From: Geobacillus thermocatenulatus
GTDB lineage: Bacteria; Bacillota; Bacilli; Bacillales; Anoxybacillaceae
Assembly (NCBI RefSeq): GCF_002217655.1
Contig: NZ_NEWK01000002.1
Location: 1,427,164-1,491,163, forward strand
DNA length: 64,000 bases
Reading direction: 5' to 3'
Below, one piece after another: positions 27,463-36,176 of the stretch. Position 1 is the first letter of the stretch. Each line of letters starts with the position of its first letter. The notes below the pieces were generated by a model that worked only from the letters and a program-made list of their open reading frames with translations, was not told where the DNA came from and searched no databases. The position numbers and the translations under genes were made by a program.

Positions 27463-27876
27463 TCATTCCTCCGATAGATATTTTTTACATTTACACATAC
27501 AAAACAAGACATCATTCCCTACTTGCTTCACGTATACATGATCGACAATGTGGGAGATCAGCTGCAACCCCCTTCCTCGCATTCCCGTATTCACGACATC
27601 AGATGGCTCTATAGAAAAGCAGCCTCCCTTTTGCTTAATAATAATTTTGAATTTATATCCCTCTCTCTTCCAAAATACATTGAACGGAAAACGCCTCTCT
27701 TTTTTACAGTATTCATAGGCATTAGTACACGCCTCTTCCGTCGCCAATCGAAGGAAAAGACAATCACGCGGCAAAAAACCCATCTCTTTTGCTAACTCCT
27801 CTGTGGTATCCATTGCTTTTAAAATATCCGCTATTTTCATGATCTTCATTGTTCGGATCATGATTACGGGCTCCAT
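27463..27876 (-). CDS. RsbW-like serine kinase / anti-sigma ATPase
   Basis: 137 residues, GHKL ATPase fold. N-box EEACTNAYEYC, a glycine-rich lid GMRGRGLQLISHIVDHV. It should bind and phosphorylate the STAS protein encoded next. A start at ATG 27876 is best spaced from AGGAGA. No sigma factor gene is adjacent, so the partner released by the switch is unknown: it may be a distant sigma factor, a diguanylate cyclase or a transcription factor. Confidence 0.85.
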   Translation of the reverse strand: MEPVIMIRTMKIMKIADILKAMDTTEELAKEMGFLPRDCLFLRLATEEACTNAYEYCKKERRFPFNVFWKREGYKFKIIIKQKGGCFSIEPSDVVNTGMRGRGLQLISHIVDHVYVKQVGNDVLFCMCKCKKYLSEE

Positions 27877-28002
27877 TGTCATTCTCCTATCTTCGTTTTG
27901 CTTGCATGCTCCACTGTCAGTTGAAAATTTTCTTTTCTGATCGACGCTTGCATACAGTCCCCTTTCTTTGAATATCCCAAATAGTTCTTATTTACTATTT
28001 TT

Positions 28003-28031
28003 ATTATAATACAAAATGGATCTCATTCCAA
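28003..28031 (-). promoter_or_regulatory. Promoter of the partner-switching operon
   Basis: Minus strand TTGGAA (28026-28031), 17 bases, TATAAT (28003-28008). Confidence 0.65.
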
Positions 28032-28045
28032 TTTCCTACACAACG

Positions 28046-28084
28046 AAAAAAAGGACATCATGACTTTGATCGTCCATGATGTCC
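28046..28084 (-). terminator. Terminator of the PocR-LuxR gene
   Basis: GGACATCATG/CATGATGTCC perfect 10-bp stem, loop of 12, then TTTTTTT on the minus strand. It separates this gene from the downstream kinase operon. Confidence 0.9.
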
Positions 28085-28086
28085 CT

Positions 28087-29730
28087 TTACCGGCTGCTTT
28101 GCCGACGGTTCAACTGATAGACAAGCGCAATCAGCTGTGACCGATCATTGACACCTATCTTTTGGAAAATATTTGTAATATGATTTTTTACTGTATGCAC
28201 GCTAATGAACAGCCGCTCAGAAATTTCACGATTGCTATAACCTTGAACAAGCAATTCTAATACATCCATCTCACGAGCTGTTAACTGCTCTGACAGCATG
28301 TCAATATGAATTGCTCCATCATCCCCACGGCACACGGCGTTGCCAATCATCAGCATACCGATGACTGTCAGTGCAGTCATATATACTTCTGCTTCTTTGG
28401 ACATCTTCATTTCTCTAAGATGGACAGCAAGGACGCCATAGCGTTGATCATCGATAGAAAACGGCACCTCCATTAGGATCTTATCAACAACTTGAATGAG
28501 AGTCGGGACCTCATTTTTCCTTCTTTCATTTCGGTCATAGCGACGATGCACGTCATCTCGATAGCAATCTACTGTTTTCTCATCAATCGTACCTTTGTGA
28601 ACAACCTTCAATTGCTCACCTTGACACCACACAGCACAAACAAAATCTCCATACCCGAGTTCGGCAGCAAATTCGACCATCATACGGATGATCTCTTCCT
28701 CGTTTTTGACAACCCTCATAGCTCTTGCAATTTCCATTAGCATTGATAAACGCATAAAATGATGGTCAATTTTTCCATCTGTCTCTATACATTTTCTAAG
28801 GACCAACCAATATTGTACAAGGATGGTTCCTACTCGGCTGAGTTCCGCAGGCAACGAAAATGCCGTCTCGCTGCCAATTACCATCCATCCGTCCATCATT
28901 TCCCCATACATCATTGGATAAGCAATCATCGCCTTTGGGCGGATATTATGACGAACAAAAAAGGAATAACGGGGATCTAAAGCGGCGCCTTGAATATAAG
29001 TTGGACGAAATGGTGGAGAAGACGAAAGCGGCGGAAACAACACATCAATTGCCTTGCCGCATAACCTCTCAACTTTTGCACCTTTAGCAGCCAACACACT
29101 CCAGCCATGAGGCATCTTCTTAATGTATAAAGCCATATCGATACGGTCGTCTAGCTTAAACAACTCTGTGAACAACTGATTGACATCGACCAAAACAGGA
29201 CCGCTCGTTACACTTGACTGTAAACGTGCAGCATAATGGTCATATTGCTGGTAGCGGCGCTCATTGTTCAACAATCCACTACATACAGACGCCATCTTTT
29301 CAATCTCTTGCAACGTTGCCTCCACAGTCCAAGCTGGAAACGTTACTGGCTCAACAGCAACGGGACCTCCATCAATGTTTTCCACAGAGTGTTCACAAAC
29401 GAAGCACTTCGTCTCCTCTTCTACAAATACTCCGGCCCAAATCCAATATTCAATCCGCCCATCAACGATCACAGGTGCAACGATGCTTTTCATGCCGAAA
29501 GATCCCATTGGGACAATCGACGGCCGTTGCCATCCGTCCTTAGTTAGCTCAAGTGAAGGAAGAAGTGAAGATGTTTCCTCTTGTCCTGAAAATAAAATGC
29601 GTTCTGCCAACTCGGTCATATTCGAAACCTTCGTTACGGGAACCCCTTGTTTATCCACAATAATGATGCTCAACCCAGTCAATGCCGCATACGCATCTTG
29701 AACATACTGCAACAATTCACCGATCGCCAC
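28087..29730 (-). CDS. PocR/GAF sensor with LuxR-type HTH
   Basis: About 547 residues. The N-terminus (ELLQYVQDAYAALTGLSII, VDKQGVPVTKVSN) fits the PocR ligand-binding domain, with a CFVCEH Cys pair near 110 that may bind metal. A middle GAF-like region is followed by another one near 330-470, and the C-terminus is a LuxR HTH (LTAREMDVLELLVQGYSNRE, LFISVHTVKNHITNIFQKIG). The frame is open nine codons further; GTG at 29730 is favoured by AGGAG upstream, but the start is uncertain. A stand-alone activator or repressor of unknown ligand and targets, possibly the neighbouring sugar genes. Confidence 0.8.
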   Translation of the reverse strand: MAIGELLQYVQDAYAALTGLSIIIVDKQGVPVTKVSNMTELAERILFSGQEETSSLLPSLELTKDGWQRPSIVPMGSFGMKSIVAPVIVDGRIEYWIWAGVFVEEETKCFVCEHSVENIDGGPVAVEPVTFPAWTVEATLQEIEKMASVCSGLLNNERRYQQYDHYAARLQSSVTSGPVLVDVNQLFTELFKLDDRIDMALYIKKMPHGWSVLAAKGAKVERLCGKAIDVLFPPLSSSPPFRPTYIQGAALDPRYSFFVRHNIRPKAMIAYPMMYGEMMDGWMVIGSETAFSLPAELSRVGTILVQYWLVLRKCIETDGKIDHHFMRLSMLMEIARAMRVVKNEEEIIRMMVEFAAELGYGDFVCAVWCQGEQLKVVHKGTIDEKTVDCYRDDVHRRYDRNERRKNEVPTLIQVVDKILMEVPFSIDDQRYGVLAVHLREMKMSKEAEVYMTALTVIGMLMIGNAVCRGDDGAIHIDMLSEQLTAREMDVLELLVQGYSNREISERLFISVHTVKNHITNIFQKIGVNDRSQLIALVYQLNRRQSSR

Positions 29731-29858
29731 GCCCTCAACTCTCCTATTTTCACACAATTTTATCCTTATCTATTATGAACAAACCCTTTATGGGAAATCA
29801 AGACGAAAAACTCTCGGATTATTTCATAAGCAAAACTTTATAGGGAATTGTGAGCACC

Positions 29859-29900
29859 GAAAAAACCGGCGTGGGAGCCCTACGGACGACCCACGCCGGA
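29859..29900 (-). terminator. Terminator of the sugar-nucleotide operon
   Basis: Perfect CCGGCGTGGG/CCCACGCCGG stem with TTTTTT on the minus strand, downstream of the phosphomannomutase. Confidence 0.92.
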
Positions 29901-29957
29901 ACAAATCTTTTGAAACGGACAGAGGGCAACAAGCGCAGACCATTCGGAGAAAAGGCG

Positions 29958-31367
29958 TCACCAGTCAATGCGCAATTCAAGGGTGGCGAGGCAATCAGCC
30001 AGCTGTCGCTTAATCTCCGCCAATGCAGCCTCCGTCTTGGCTTCTGCACGCAAGACGAGAATCGGCTGCGTGTTCGACGGCCGCACCAACCCCCAGCCTT
30101 CCGGGAACTGGATGCGGGCGCCATCAACGTCAACAACCGGATAGCGGCCAGCGAACCGGTTTTTCACCGCGGCAATGGCAGCTGGTTTTTTCTCTTCCGG
30201 GCAAGCAACGCGCGTCTCCGGCGTCGCCGTGTACCGCGGCACATCGGCAAACCACTCGGACAGCGGGCGCTCATCGTGCGACAGTAATCGAAGCAGGCGC
30301 CCAGCGGCGTACAGCGCATCGTCATAGCCGTAAAACTCATCATTGAAGAACAAATGACCAGACATTTCACCGGCAAACGGGATCTCCGGACGACGACGCA
30401 ACGTCGCTTTGACGTGCGAATGGCCGGTGCGATGGAAGAACGGTTTCCCGCCGAGCCGCTCAATTTCCTCAACGAGCGCTTGCGAACATTTCACTTCGAC
30501 GGGCGCGTCGGCTCCTGGATGGCGCTTCAAAATCTCGCGCCAGAACAACACCATCAGTTGGTCGCCCCAACGGATCGCACCCGTTTCATCCACGACTCCG
30601 ATCCGGTCGCCGTCGCCGTCAAACGCGATGCCAAGATCCGCCTGCTCCTTGCGCACCATCTCAATCAAGTCCGTTAAGTTCTCCGGCACGACCGGGTCCG
30701 GATGATGATTCGGAAACGTCGGATCGGATTCACAGTAAAGCGGGATGACATCGCATCCCCACTCTTTGAGCACTTGTGGCGCAATGATCGATGGGGTGCC
30801 GTTGCCGCAGTCGACGACGACCTTCAGCTTGCGCGGACCGAGCTTAATTTTCTCCTTCAACATCTTGATATATGCCGGAGCAAGGTCAAGCGTTTCCTCG
30901 CGCCCCCGCGCTGTTTCAGGACGCGGCTGTTCCTGGCTGAGCCGCTCCATCGCCCGTCGCAGCGCTTGGATGCGCTCGCCATAAATTGTCGTTTTCCCCA
31001 TGGCGATTTTAAATCCGTTCTCATCCCCTGGGTTATGGCTGGCGGTGATGATCATGCCGCATGGAATGTTCGTGTAGTATAAGCTGTAGTAAAACATCGG
31101 CGTCGTCGAAAGTCCAATATCGACGACATCACAGCCGCCATCGAGCAGCCCATCTTTGAGCGCCCGATGCAAGAGAGGCGATGACAGACGATTGTCATGA
31201 CCGACAACCGCCCTCTTCTCTCCTTCCTTTTGCATCATGTCGGCAAAGGCCCGTCCGAGCCAATACGCGAACGACTCATCGAGCTCCTCACCGGCTCGTC
31301 CGCGGATGTCGTATTCTTTAAACACGTGTGCCGGCCATGCGAACGGTTTCGTTGTTGATGGATTCAT
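29958..31367 (-). CDS. Phosphomannomutase/phosphoglucomutase
   Basis: 469 residues, alpha-D-phosphohexomutase. N-terminal VFKEYDIRGRAGEELDE, phosphoserine loop TASHNPGDENGFK near 108, metal loop DGDGDRIGVVD near 245, sugar-binding GEMSGHLFFND near 325 and phosphate-binding RPSNTQPILVLRAE near 425. Interconverts mannose-6-phosphate and mannose-1-phosphate, feeding the guanylyltransferase of the same operon. The ATG at 31367 follows GGAGGTGG and the gene overlaps its upstream neighbour by 50 bases, an unusually long overlap. Confidence 0.92.
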   Translation of the reverse strand: MNPSTTKPFAWPAHVFKEYDIRGRAGEELDESFAYWLGRAFADMMQKEGEKRAVVGHDNRLSSPLLHRALKDGLLDGGCDVVDIGLSTTPMFYYSLYYTNIPCGMIITASHNPGDENGFKIAMGKTTIYGERIQALRRAMERLSQEQPRPETARGREETLDLAPAYIKMLKEKIKLGPRKLKVVVDCGNGTPSIIAPQVLKEWGCDVIPLYCESDPTFPNHHPDPVVPENLTDLIEMVRKEQADLGIAFDGDGDRIGVVDETGAIRWGDQLMVLFWREILKRHPGADAPVEVKCSQALVEEIERLGGKPFFHRTGHSHVKATLRRRPEIPFAGEMSGHLFFNDEFYGYDDALYAAGRLLRLLSHDERPLSEWFADVPRYTATPETRVACPEEKKPAAIAAVKNRFAGRYPVVDVDGARIQFPEGWGLVRPSNTQPILVLRAEAKTEAALAEIKRQLADCLATLELRIDW

Positions 31368-32433
31368 CGACAACCACCTCCACCGAAATCGATTGAGCGA
31401 TTGCTGCTGTTAACAAGTACGACAATGTTGACTCCGCCCCCCGATTCGGGTTCGGGCCGTTCGGGCCAAGCCCGTCGCAGCAACTGCCGTCGCTTGGGTC
31501 CGCAAGCGGCGCGTTGCCGTCGTTTTGTCCGTAAAACCAAGCGAGGCAGCGGCGGACGACGCCGCGATAACGCTCGTCGTCCGTTGCCCAATACGCTTCG
31601 CGCGCCGCCAAAGCGAGCTTCATCACATCAAGCGGCTGTTGATCCCAATCGGCGCGGTAGCGGCGGCTGCACCAGCCGCGGTTGCCGATCGGACGGATGA
31701 TGTCTCCCGGTCCGCTCATTTTTTCAATAAGGAAAGCAAGGCTTTTTTCCGCCACTTCCTTCACCTCATCCCGCGGCGCGCGCCGATATGCCGTCCAAAG
31801 CGCCCACGGCATCACCCCGTTGGCGTACGTCAACTCCGGCTCGTACCAATGCCAATCGTCGCCAGCATGCTCCCAATACGCCGCAAGCAGTCGCTCTTCA
31901 AACCGTGCAGCCAAAGCTGCCACTTCCTCTTGATCGACGCCAAGTGGGCGTCCTTCTGTCAATAAGACGCCGCAAGTGGCCACCCCCCAGGCGACGCCGC
32001 GCAGCGAACGAAGCTCCCAAGCCGCCGGCATGGCCCGCCGCAACATATCTGCTGCCGCCTCGCGCCGCGCCGGATCGCTGAGGCGAACGTAAGCCAACGC
32101 CGCCGCCCAAAACGACCGCCCGAAGCAGTCGTCTGACGGCGTTTCCTCTTCTTTTGTCCGGTCGAAGAAAAAGTTGTTATGGAACGTGCCATCATCGTTT
32201 TGCGCCCAAAGCAAAAACGCCAAATACCGGTCAAGCAAACGGTGCAATCGCTCTTTCTCTCCTTTGTCCTCGCATAGCGCCAGCCATTCCAGGCACGCCC
32301 AAATGGCACGGGCGTTGTCATCGGTCGAATAACCCTCGCGACGGCGCGGGATGCGGCCAAGGCTATGCTCAAGCAACCCGGTGTCGTCAGTCATGCGCTC
32401 GAGATGGTCGAACTTAATGACTGACGGTGCCAA
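31318..32433 (-). CDS. Six-hairpin (alpha/alpha) glycosidase-like protein
   Basis: 371 residues. Repeated helical hairpins with aromatic and acidic residues: EGYSTDDNARAIWACLEWL near 33, FLLWAQNDDGTFHNNFFFD near 75, DDCFGRSFWAAALAYV near 105, DDWHWYEPELTYANGVMPWA near 190 and GNRGWCSRRYRADWDQQP near 255. This looks like an (alpha/alpha)6 toroid of the glycoside hydrolase or phosphorylase kind, though databases often label such genes glycosyltransferase. TTG start at 32433 is supported by GGGGAGGTG. Between a GT4 enzyme and phosphomannomutase, so it may trim or phosphorolyse a mannose-containing glycan. Confidence 0.7.
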   Translation of the reverse strand: MAPSVIKFDHLERMTDDTGLLEHSLGRIPRRREGYSTDDNARAIWACLEWLALCEDKGEKERLHRLLDRYLAFLLWAQNDDGTFHNNFFFDRTKEEETPSDDCFGRSFWAAALAYVRLSDPARREAAADMLRRAMPAAWELRSLRGVAWGVATCGVLLTEGRPLGVDQEEVAALAARFEERLLAAYWEHAGDDWHWYEPELTYANGVMPWALWTAYRRAPRDEVKEVAEKSLAFLIEKMSGPGDIIRPIGNRGWCSRRYRADWDQQPLDVMKLALAAREAYWATDDERYRGVVRRCLAWFYGQNDGNAPLADPSDGSCCDGLGPNGPNPNRGAESTLSYLLTAAIAQSISVEVVVDESINNETVRMAGTRV

Positions 32434-33601
32434 TGGTCTTCACCTCCCCACGTTTCGCGGCGCACATGCGCGCAAACAAGGCGACATGCTGTTCGCCGAC
32501 GCGCGGCCAATGCGTGTTTGCCCCGATTTGGCGCACCTTTTCCTCCCATCGCTTCAGCGCCGCCTCGTCGGCCAACAGCTGCCCGAGCCGTTCTTCCCAG
32601 GCGGCCGTATCACCATACGGCAACAACAGCTCTTCACAACCTTGCAACAAATCGCGCGCATGCTCATACGGCGTCGAAACGACCGGACGGCCGACGCCGA
32701 CCGCATAGGCAAGCGTGCCGCTTGTGATTTGCTGCATGCCCGGGTACGGGGTGACGTATAGATCGCACGCCGTCAAATAATCGATCAATTCCTCTTCGCT
32801 GAAATACCGATCTTCCATGTGGACATGGCGCTCAAGCCCTAAACGGTGAATGAGCGATTTCAACTCCTCGCGATACGCCTCCCCTTCCCGCTTTTTCACT
32901 TCTGGGTGCGTCTGTCCGGCAATGACATACAGCGCTTCCGGCACCTTGCGCACGACGCCCGGCAATGCGGCTAAAACCGATTCAATTCCTTTGCCGCGGC
33001 TTAGAAGCCCGAACGTCAACATCACTTTGCGGCCGCTGAATCCGAGGCGGCGGCGAAGCGAATCGCGATTTTCGCTGCTTGGGCCTGGAGCACCGTGCGG
33101 AATGTAGACAATTTTTTCTTCCGGCAGGCCAAACGCTTTGACCAAATACGGGATCGCCTGCCGGTTCATGACGATGATCGCATCGCTTGCCGCCGCGATC
33201 TTTTCTTGAATCGGGCGGTACGGCAGCGGCGGGTCGGCAAACACCGTATGGAACGTCGTCACAAGCGTCTTATTGAGCGCGGTGATGAAATCGAGAATAT
33301 ACTCGCCCGCCTCCCCACCGAAAATGCCGAACTCATGCTGCAGAACAACGACGTCAATGTCGCTTTCATTCACCCGTTTGGCCATCTCGGCATAAGCGGC
33401 GCGGTTTTGCGCTGGAAGCGGCCAATACGCCGGGTTGTGGCGGTAGGCGTCATCGCCGTCGCTGTCGTTGTACAACACGATGACGCGGTCGCCATCAGAC
33501 GGGCCCCGAACACCGTCAATGCTTTTCCGCAAATGTTCCGTAAACGTCGCCAGCCCGCACCGCCGCGGCGGGTACGTGCTGACGTAGGCAATTCGAATCA
33601 T
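32414..33601 (-). CDS. Glycosyltransferase family 4 enzyme
   Basis: 395 residues, GT-B fold. N-terminal YVSTYPPRRCGLATFTEHL binds the acceptor; VVVLQHEFGIFGGEAGEY; the C-terminal donor half has MLTFGLLSRGKGIESVLAAL and YVTPYPGMQQITSGTLAYAV with the Glu/Gly donor motif replaced by QQITSGTL. GDP-mannose is the likely donor from the operon. Start overlaps the previous stop by four bases (ATGA). No signal or membrane segment, so the product is made in the cytoplasm. Confidence 0.88.
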   Translation of the reverse strand: MIRIAYVSTYPPRRCGLATFTEHLRKSIDGVRGPSDGDRVIVLYNDSDGDDAYRHNPAYWPLPAQNRAAYAEMAKRVNESDIDVVVLQHEFGIFGGEAGEYILDFITALNKTLVTTFHTVFADPPLPYRPIQEKIAAASDAIIVMNRQAIPYLVKAFGLPEEKIVYIPHGAPGPSSENRDSLRRRLGFSGRKVMLTFGLLSRGKGIESVLAALPGVVRKVPEALYVIAGQTHPEVKKREGEAYREELKSLIHRLGLERHVHMEDRYFSEEELIDYLTACDLYVTPYPGMQQITSGTLAYAVGVGRPVVSTPYEHARDLLQGCEELLLPYGDTAAWEERLGQLLADEAALKRWEEKVRQIGANTHWPRVGEQHVALFARMCAAKRGEVKTIGTVSH

Positions 33602-34641
33602 GCTTGCACCGCCTCCTTGAACTGATTAATAATCGAATCTTCGAACACTTCTCCCGCCGGCGTCACCGTCCGATAGCCGAAAATGCTGTTTTGCAGCCGG
33701 CTGCGGTCGCGAATGACGGAGCGATCCCAGACGATCGTCTGCGCGCAATAGACGCGGGCGCCAATTTGGCAACGGTCGCCGATGACCGCATTCGGACCGA
33801 TGACAGCCTGCGGACCGATTTTCACGTGGTCGCCGATGAGCACAGGCGGCACAAACAAGACGCCAGACCCAATCTCCACGTTTTCGCCAACAAACACGCC
33901 CGGCTGAATTTCACGCCCTTTGAGCGGAATCGGAAACTCCCGGCTCAACGCATCCCAATGCACTTGGCGATATCGTGCCGGCGTCCCCATATCACGCCAA
34001 TATCCGTTGCTGACGATGCCATATACACCGACATTCTTCTCGATCAGCAACGGGAATGTTTCGCGTTCAATCGACACTTCCCGCTCAGCCGGGATATAGC
34101 GCATCACATCCGGCTCGAAAATATACATGCCGGCATTGATGCGGTTCGATGGCGCTTCTTCGCGGCGCGGCTTTTCGACAAAGCGTAAAATTTGCCCACG
34201 ATCGTCTTGTTCGACCACCCCATAGGAAGAAGGATCGTCTACTTCCGTTAAAACAATGGTCGCCAAACCGCCATGCTGGCGATGAAAGTCCAAGAGCGGG
34301 ATCAATTGCGGCAAATGCACGATGTCGGCGTTAAACACGAGAAACCGTTCATCAAGCCAGCGCTCGGCGTTTTTGATCGCCCCAGCTGTTCCGAGCGGGA
34401 ACGGTTCGAGCGCGTATGTAATCTTGACGTTCCAGCGCTTCCCATCTTCGAAATAGCGACGGATCACTTCTGAACAATGATGTGCGGCGATGACAAATTC
34501 ATTGACTCCTTGGTCGCGAAGATGAACGATGAGGTGTTCAAGCCATGGCCGGTTCGCAATCGGGGCCATCGGTTTGGGGATGTTTTCGGTCAATGGACGA
34601 AGACGCGTACCTAATCCTCCTGCCAGCAACAATGCTTTCAT
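33598..34641 (-). CDS. Mannose-1-phosphate guanylyltransferase-like nucleotidyltransferase
   Basis: 347 residues. LLAGGLGTRLRPLTENIPKP at the start is the nucleotide-binding signature; FNADIVHLPQL near 110 is the metal motif; the C-terminal third has left-handed beta-helix hexapeptides (VEIGSGVLFVPPVLIGDHVK, PNAVIGDRCQIGARVY). It should make GDP-mannose or another NDP-hexose from the mutase product. First gene of the operon. Glucose-1-phosphate thymidylyl- or uridylyltransferase activity remains possible. Confidence 0.88.
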   Translation of the reverse strand: MKALLLAGGLGTRLRPLTENIPKPMAPIANRPWLEHLIVHLRDQGVNEFVIAAHHCSEVIRRYFEDGKRWNVKITYALEPFPLGTAGAIKNAERWLDERFLVFNADIVHLPQLIPLLDFHRQHGGLATIVLTEVDDPSSYGVVEQDDRGQILRFVEKPRREEAPSNRINAGMYIFEPDVMRYIPAEREVSIERETFPLLIEKNVGVYGIVSNGYWRDMGTPARYRQVHWDALSREFPIPLKGREIQPGVFVGENVEIGSGVLFVPPVLIGDHVKIGPQAVIGPNAVIGDRCQIGARVYCAQTIVWDRSVIRDRSRLQNSIFGYRTVTPAGEVFEDSIINQFKEAVQA

Positions 34642-34931
34642 TTCGTCATCCCTCCATATCTTTTTTTCACAAAAATAGACACCTTTTTTGACGGATGAAC
34701 GAGAAAATGAAAGGATTCATAGATTGCTAGCACTCGGCTGTGATGGTTGCTAATAATAATATACATAATATTCCTCTCCCTATGCAAGCGAAATGATTGT
34801 CGAACGGTGTCGATGAATCATTATTGATGTCTACAAGTTTAGAAACTTTCATTTTCTCGTTCTTCTTTTTCTTTGCGGTATAATCAATATCGTTAATGCT
34901 ATATATATGTGAGGGAGGAGGAGAATACGCC
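34642..34931. other. Divergent intergenic region with long inverted repeat
   Basis: Separates the mannose operon (minus) from the Gfo/Idh gene (plus). It holds a 17-bp perfect inverted repeat 133 bp apart (next entry) and a TATAAT at about 34879 that may serve the Gfo/Idh gene. No gene seen. Confidence 0.5.
34697..34862. repeat. 166-bp segment bounded by perfect 17-bp inverted repeats
   Basis: GAACGAGAAAATGAAAG at 34697-34713 is exactly complementary to 34846-34862. The interior is AT-rich and non-coding, so a miniature inverted-repeat element or a regulatory loop between divergent promoters is possible. Confidence 0.55.
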
Positions 34932-36110
34932 ATGATTTCTTCATCTTTCCGTTACCGTGTCGGCATCGCCGGTGCCGGTGCGTTCGCTGAATTTTTAGCC
35001 GGCGCGCTCGCTCCACTTCCTTCCTTCCATCTCGCCGCTGTCGCCGGGCGGACGGCCGAAAAACGCCAGCGCGTCATCGACGCCTATCGCCGCCGTCAGC
35101 CGCAGGCGGGCGACGTGCGCGAATACCGCGAAGCTGAAGAATTGATCGTTGATCCACACGTGGACATCGTCATTCTCACCACCCCGCCGCATTTGCACGC
35201 CCCGCTTGCCGAGCGGGCGCTTGAGGAAGGAAAACATGTGCTCCTTGAAAAGCCAGGCGGCCTCACCGCCGAGGCGCTGCGGGCGAACATCCAGCTCGCC
35301 GCCCGCCAAAACCGGGCGTTGGCGGTCAATCTTGTCCTTCGCTACCACCCGCTCGCTGAAGCCGTCAAGCAACTCATCCACCGCACGCTTCTCGGGCCAG
35401 TGGACTACGCAAGCCTTCACAACGCCGTTCACCGCGTGGCAGACGGCCATTGGTTTTGGGATGAACGGCAAAGCGGCGGCATCCTGATCGAGCACGGCGT
35501 CCACTTTTTTGAAGTCGGCCGTGACTGGTTCGGCGAAGCCATCGAAGCGCACGGGTTCGCGTTAAGGGAAACAAACGGCACACGGCCGCGCGTCGGCGCC
35601 ACGGTGATTCATCAAGGCAACGGACGGCGCATCCCTGTCCATTATTACCATGGTTTTACGATGGACCCTGCCGCTTCGGAATCGACGCACTGGGACATTC
35701 ATACGAAACGCGGGCGCATCGTGCTTGAAGGCTGGATTCCGACTCAGCTATCCGTCTCCGGCCTCGTCTCTGACGAGGAGGCCGCGTGCATGGATGCCTG
35801 GCTTGACGCCATCCCGACAAAGCCGTCGGCTGACGCTATCGAACAACTGCAGCAAGCGGCCGACCGGCTGTTGCCGCCTACAAAACCTTCAGCCGCTCCG
35901 CGCCGCCCGTACGAGCGCACCGTGGTGCTCTCTGACCGCCACGGCTGGTACGAAGCGATCGCCCAAGCGCGCTTTCTTGACTTTTGCCGCTTAATCGAGC
36001 ATCCAAACGCGCGCACGCTCGTCACCGCCGAAGACGCCGCCGCCGATCTCGCTCTAGCCGAAACGTGCACCGTGACGGGTAAAGCAGTCGACCCACTTGA
36101 CATCCGCTAA
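34932..36110 (+). CDS. Gfo/Idh/MocA-family oxidoreductase
   Basis: 392 residues. Rossmann start VGIAGAGAFAEFLAGAL, ILTTPPHLHAPLAERALEEG, the catalytic-type motif EKPGGLTAEALRANI (EKP near 95) and GILIEHGVHFFEVGRDW. GAGGGAGGAGGAG precedes the ATG. NAD(P)-dependent oxidation of a sugar or cyclitol is expected; substrate unknown. Single gene, followed by a bidirectional terminator. Confidence 0.87.
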   Translation: MISSSFRYRVGIAGAGAFAEFLAGALAPLPSFHLAAVAGRTAEKRQRVIDAYRRRQPQAGDVREYREAEELIVDPHVDIVILTTPPHLHAPLAERALEEGKHVLLEKPGGLTAEALRANIQLAARQNRALAVNLVLRYHPLAEAVKQLIHRTLLGPVDYASLHNAVHRVADGHWFWDERQSGGILIEHGVHFFEVGRDWFGEAIEAHGFALRETNGTRPRVGATVIHQGNGRRIPVHYYHGFTMDPAASESTHWDIHTKRGRIVLEGWIPTQLSVSGLVSDEEAACMDAWLDAIPTKPSADAIEQLQQAADRLLPPTKPSAAPRRPYERTVVLSDRHGWYEAIAQARFLDFCRLIEHPNARTLVTAEDAAADLALAETCTVTGKAVDPLDIR

Positions 36111-36121
36111 CATGCTGACAC

Positions 36122-36170
36122 AAAAAGAGCCTGGTGCGGCCACATGGCAAACGGCCGCAACCAGGCTTTC
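36122..36170. terminator. Bidirectional terminator
   Basis: AGCCTGGTGCGGCC pairs with GGCCGCAACCAGGCT; TTTCTTC follows on the plus strand and CTTTTTG on the minus strand, serving both converging genes. Confidence 0.85.
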
Positions 36171-36176
36171 TTCACT

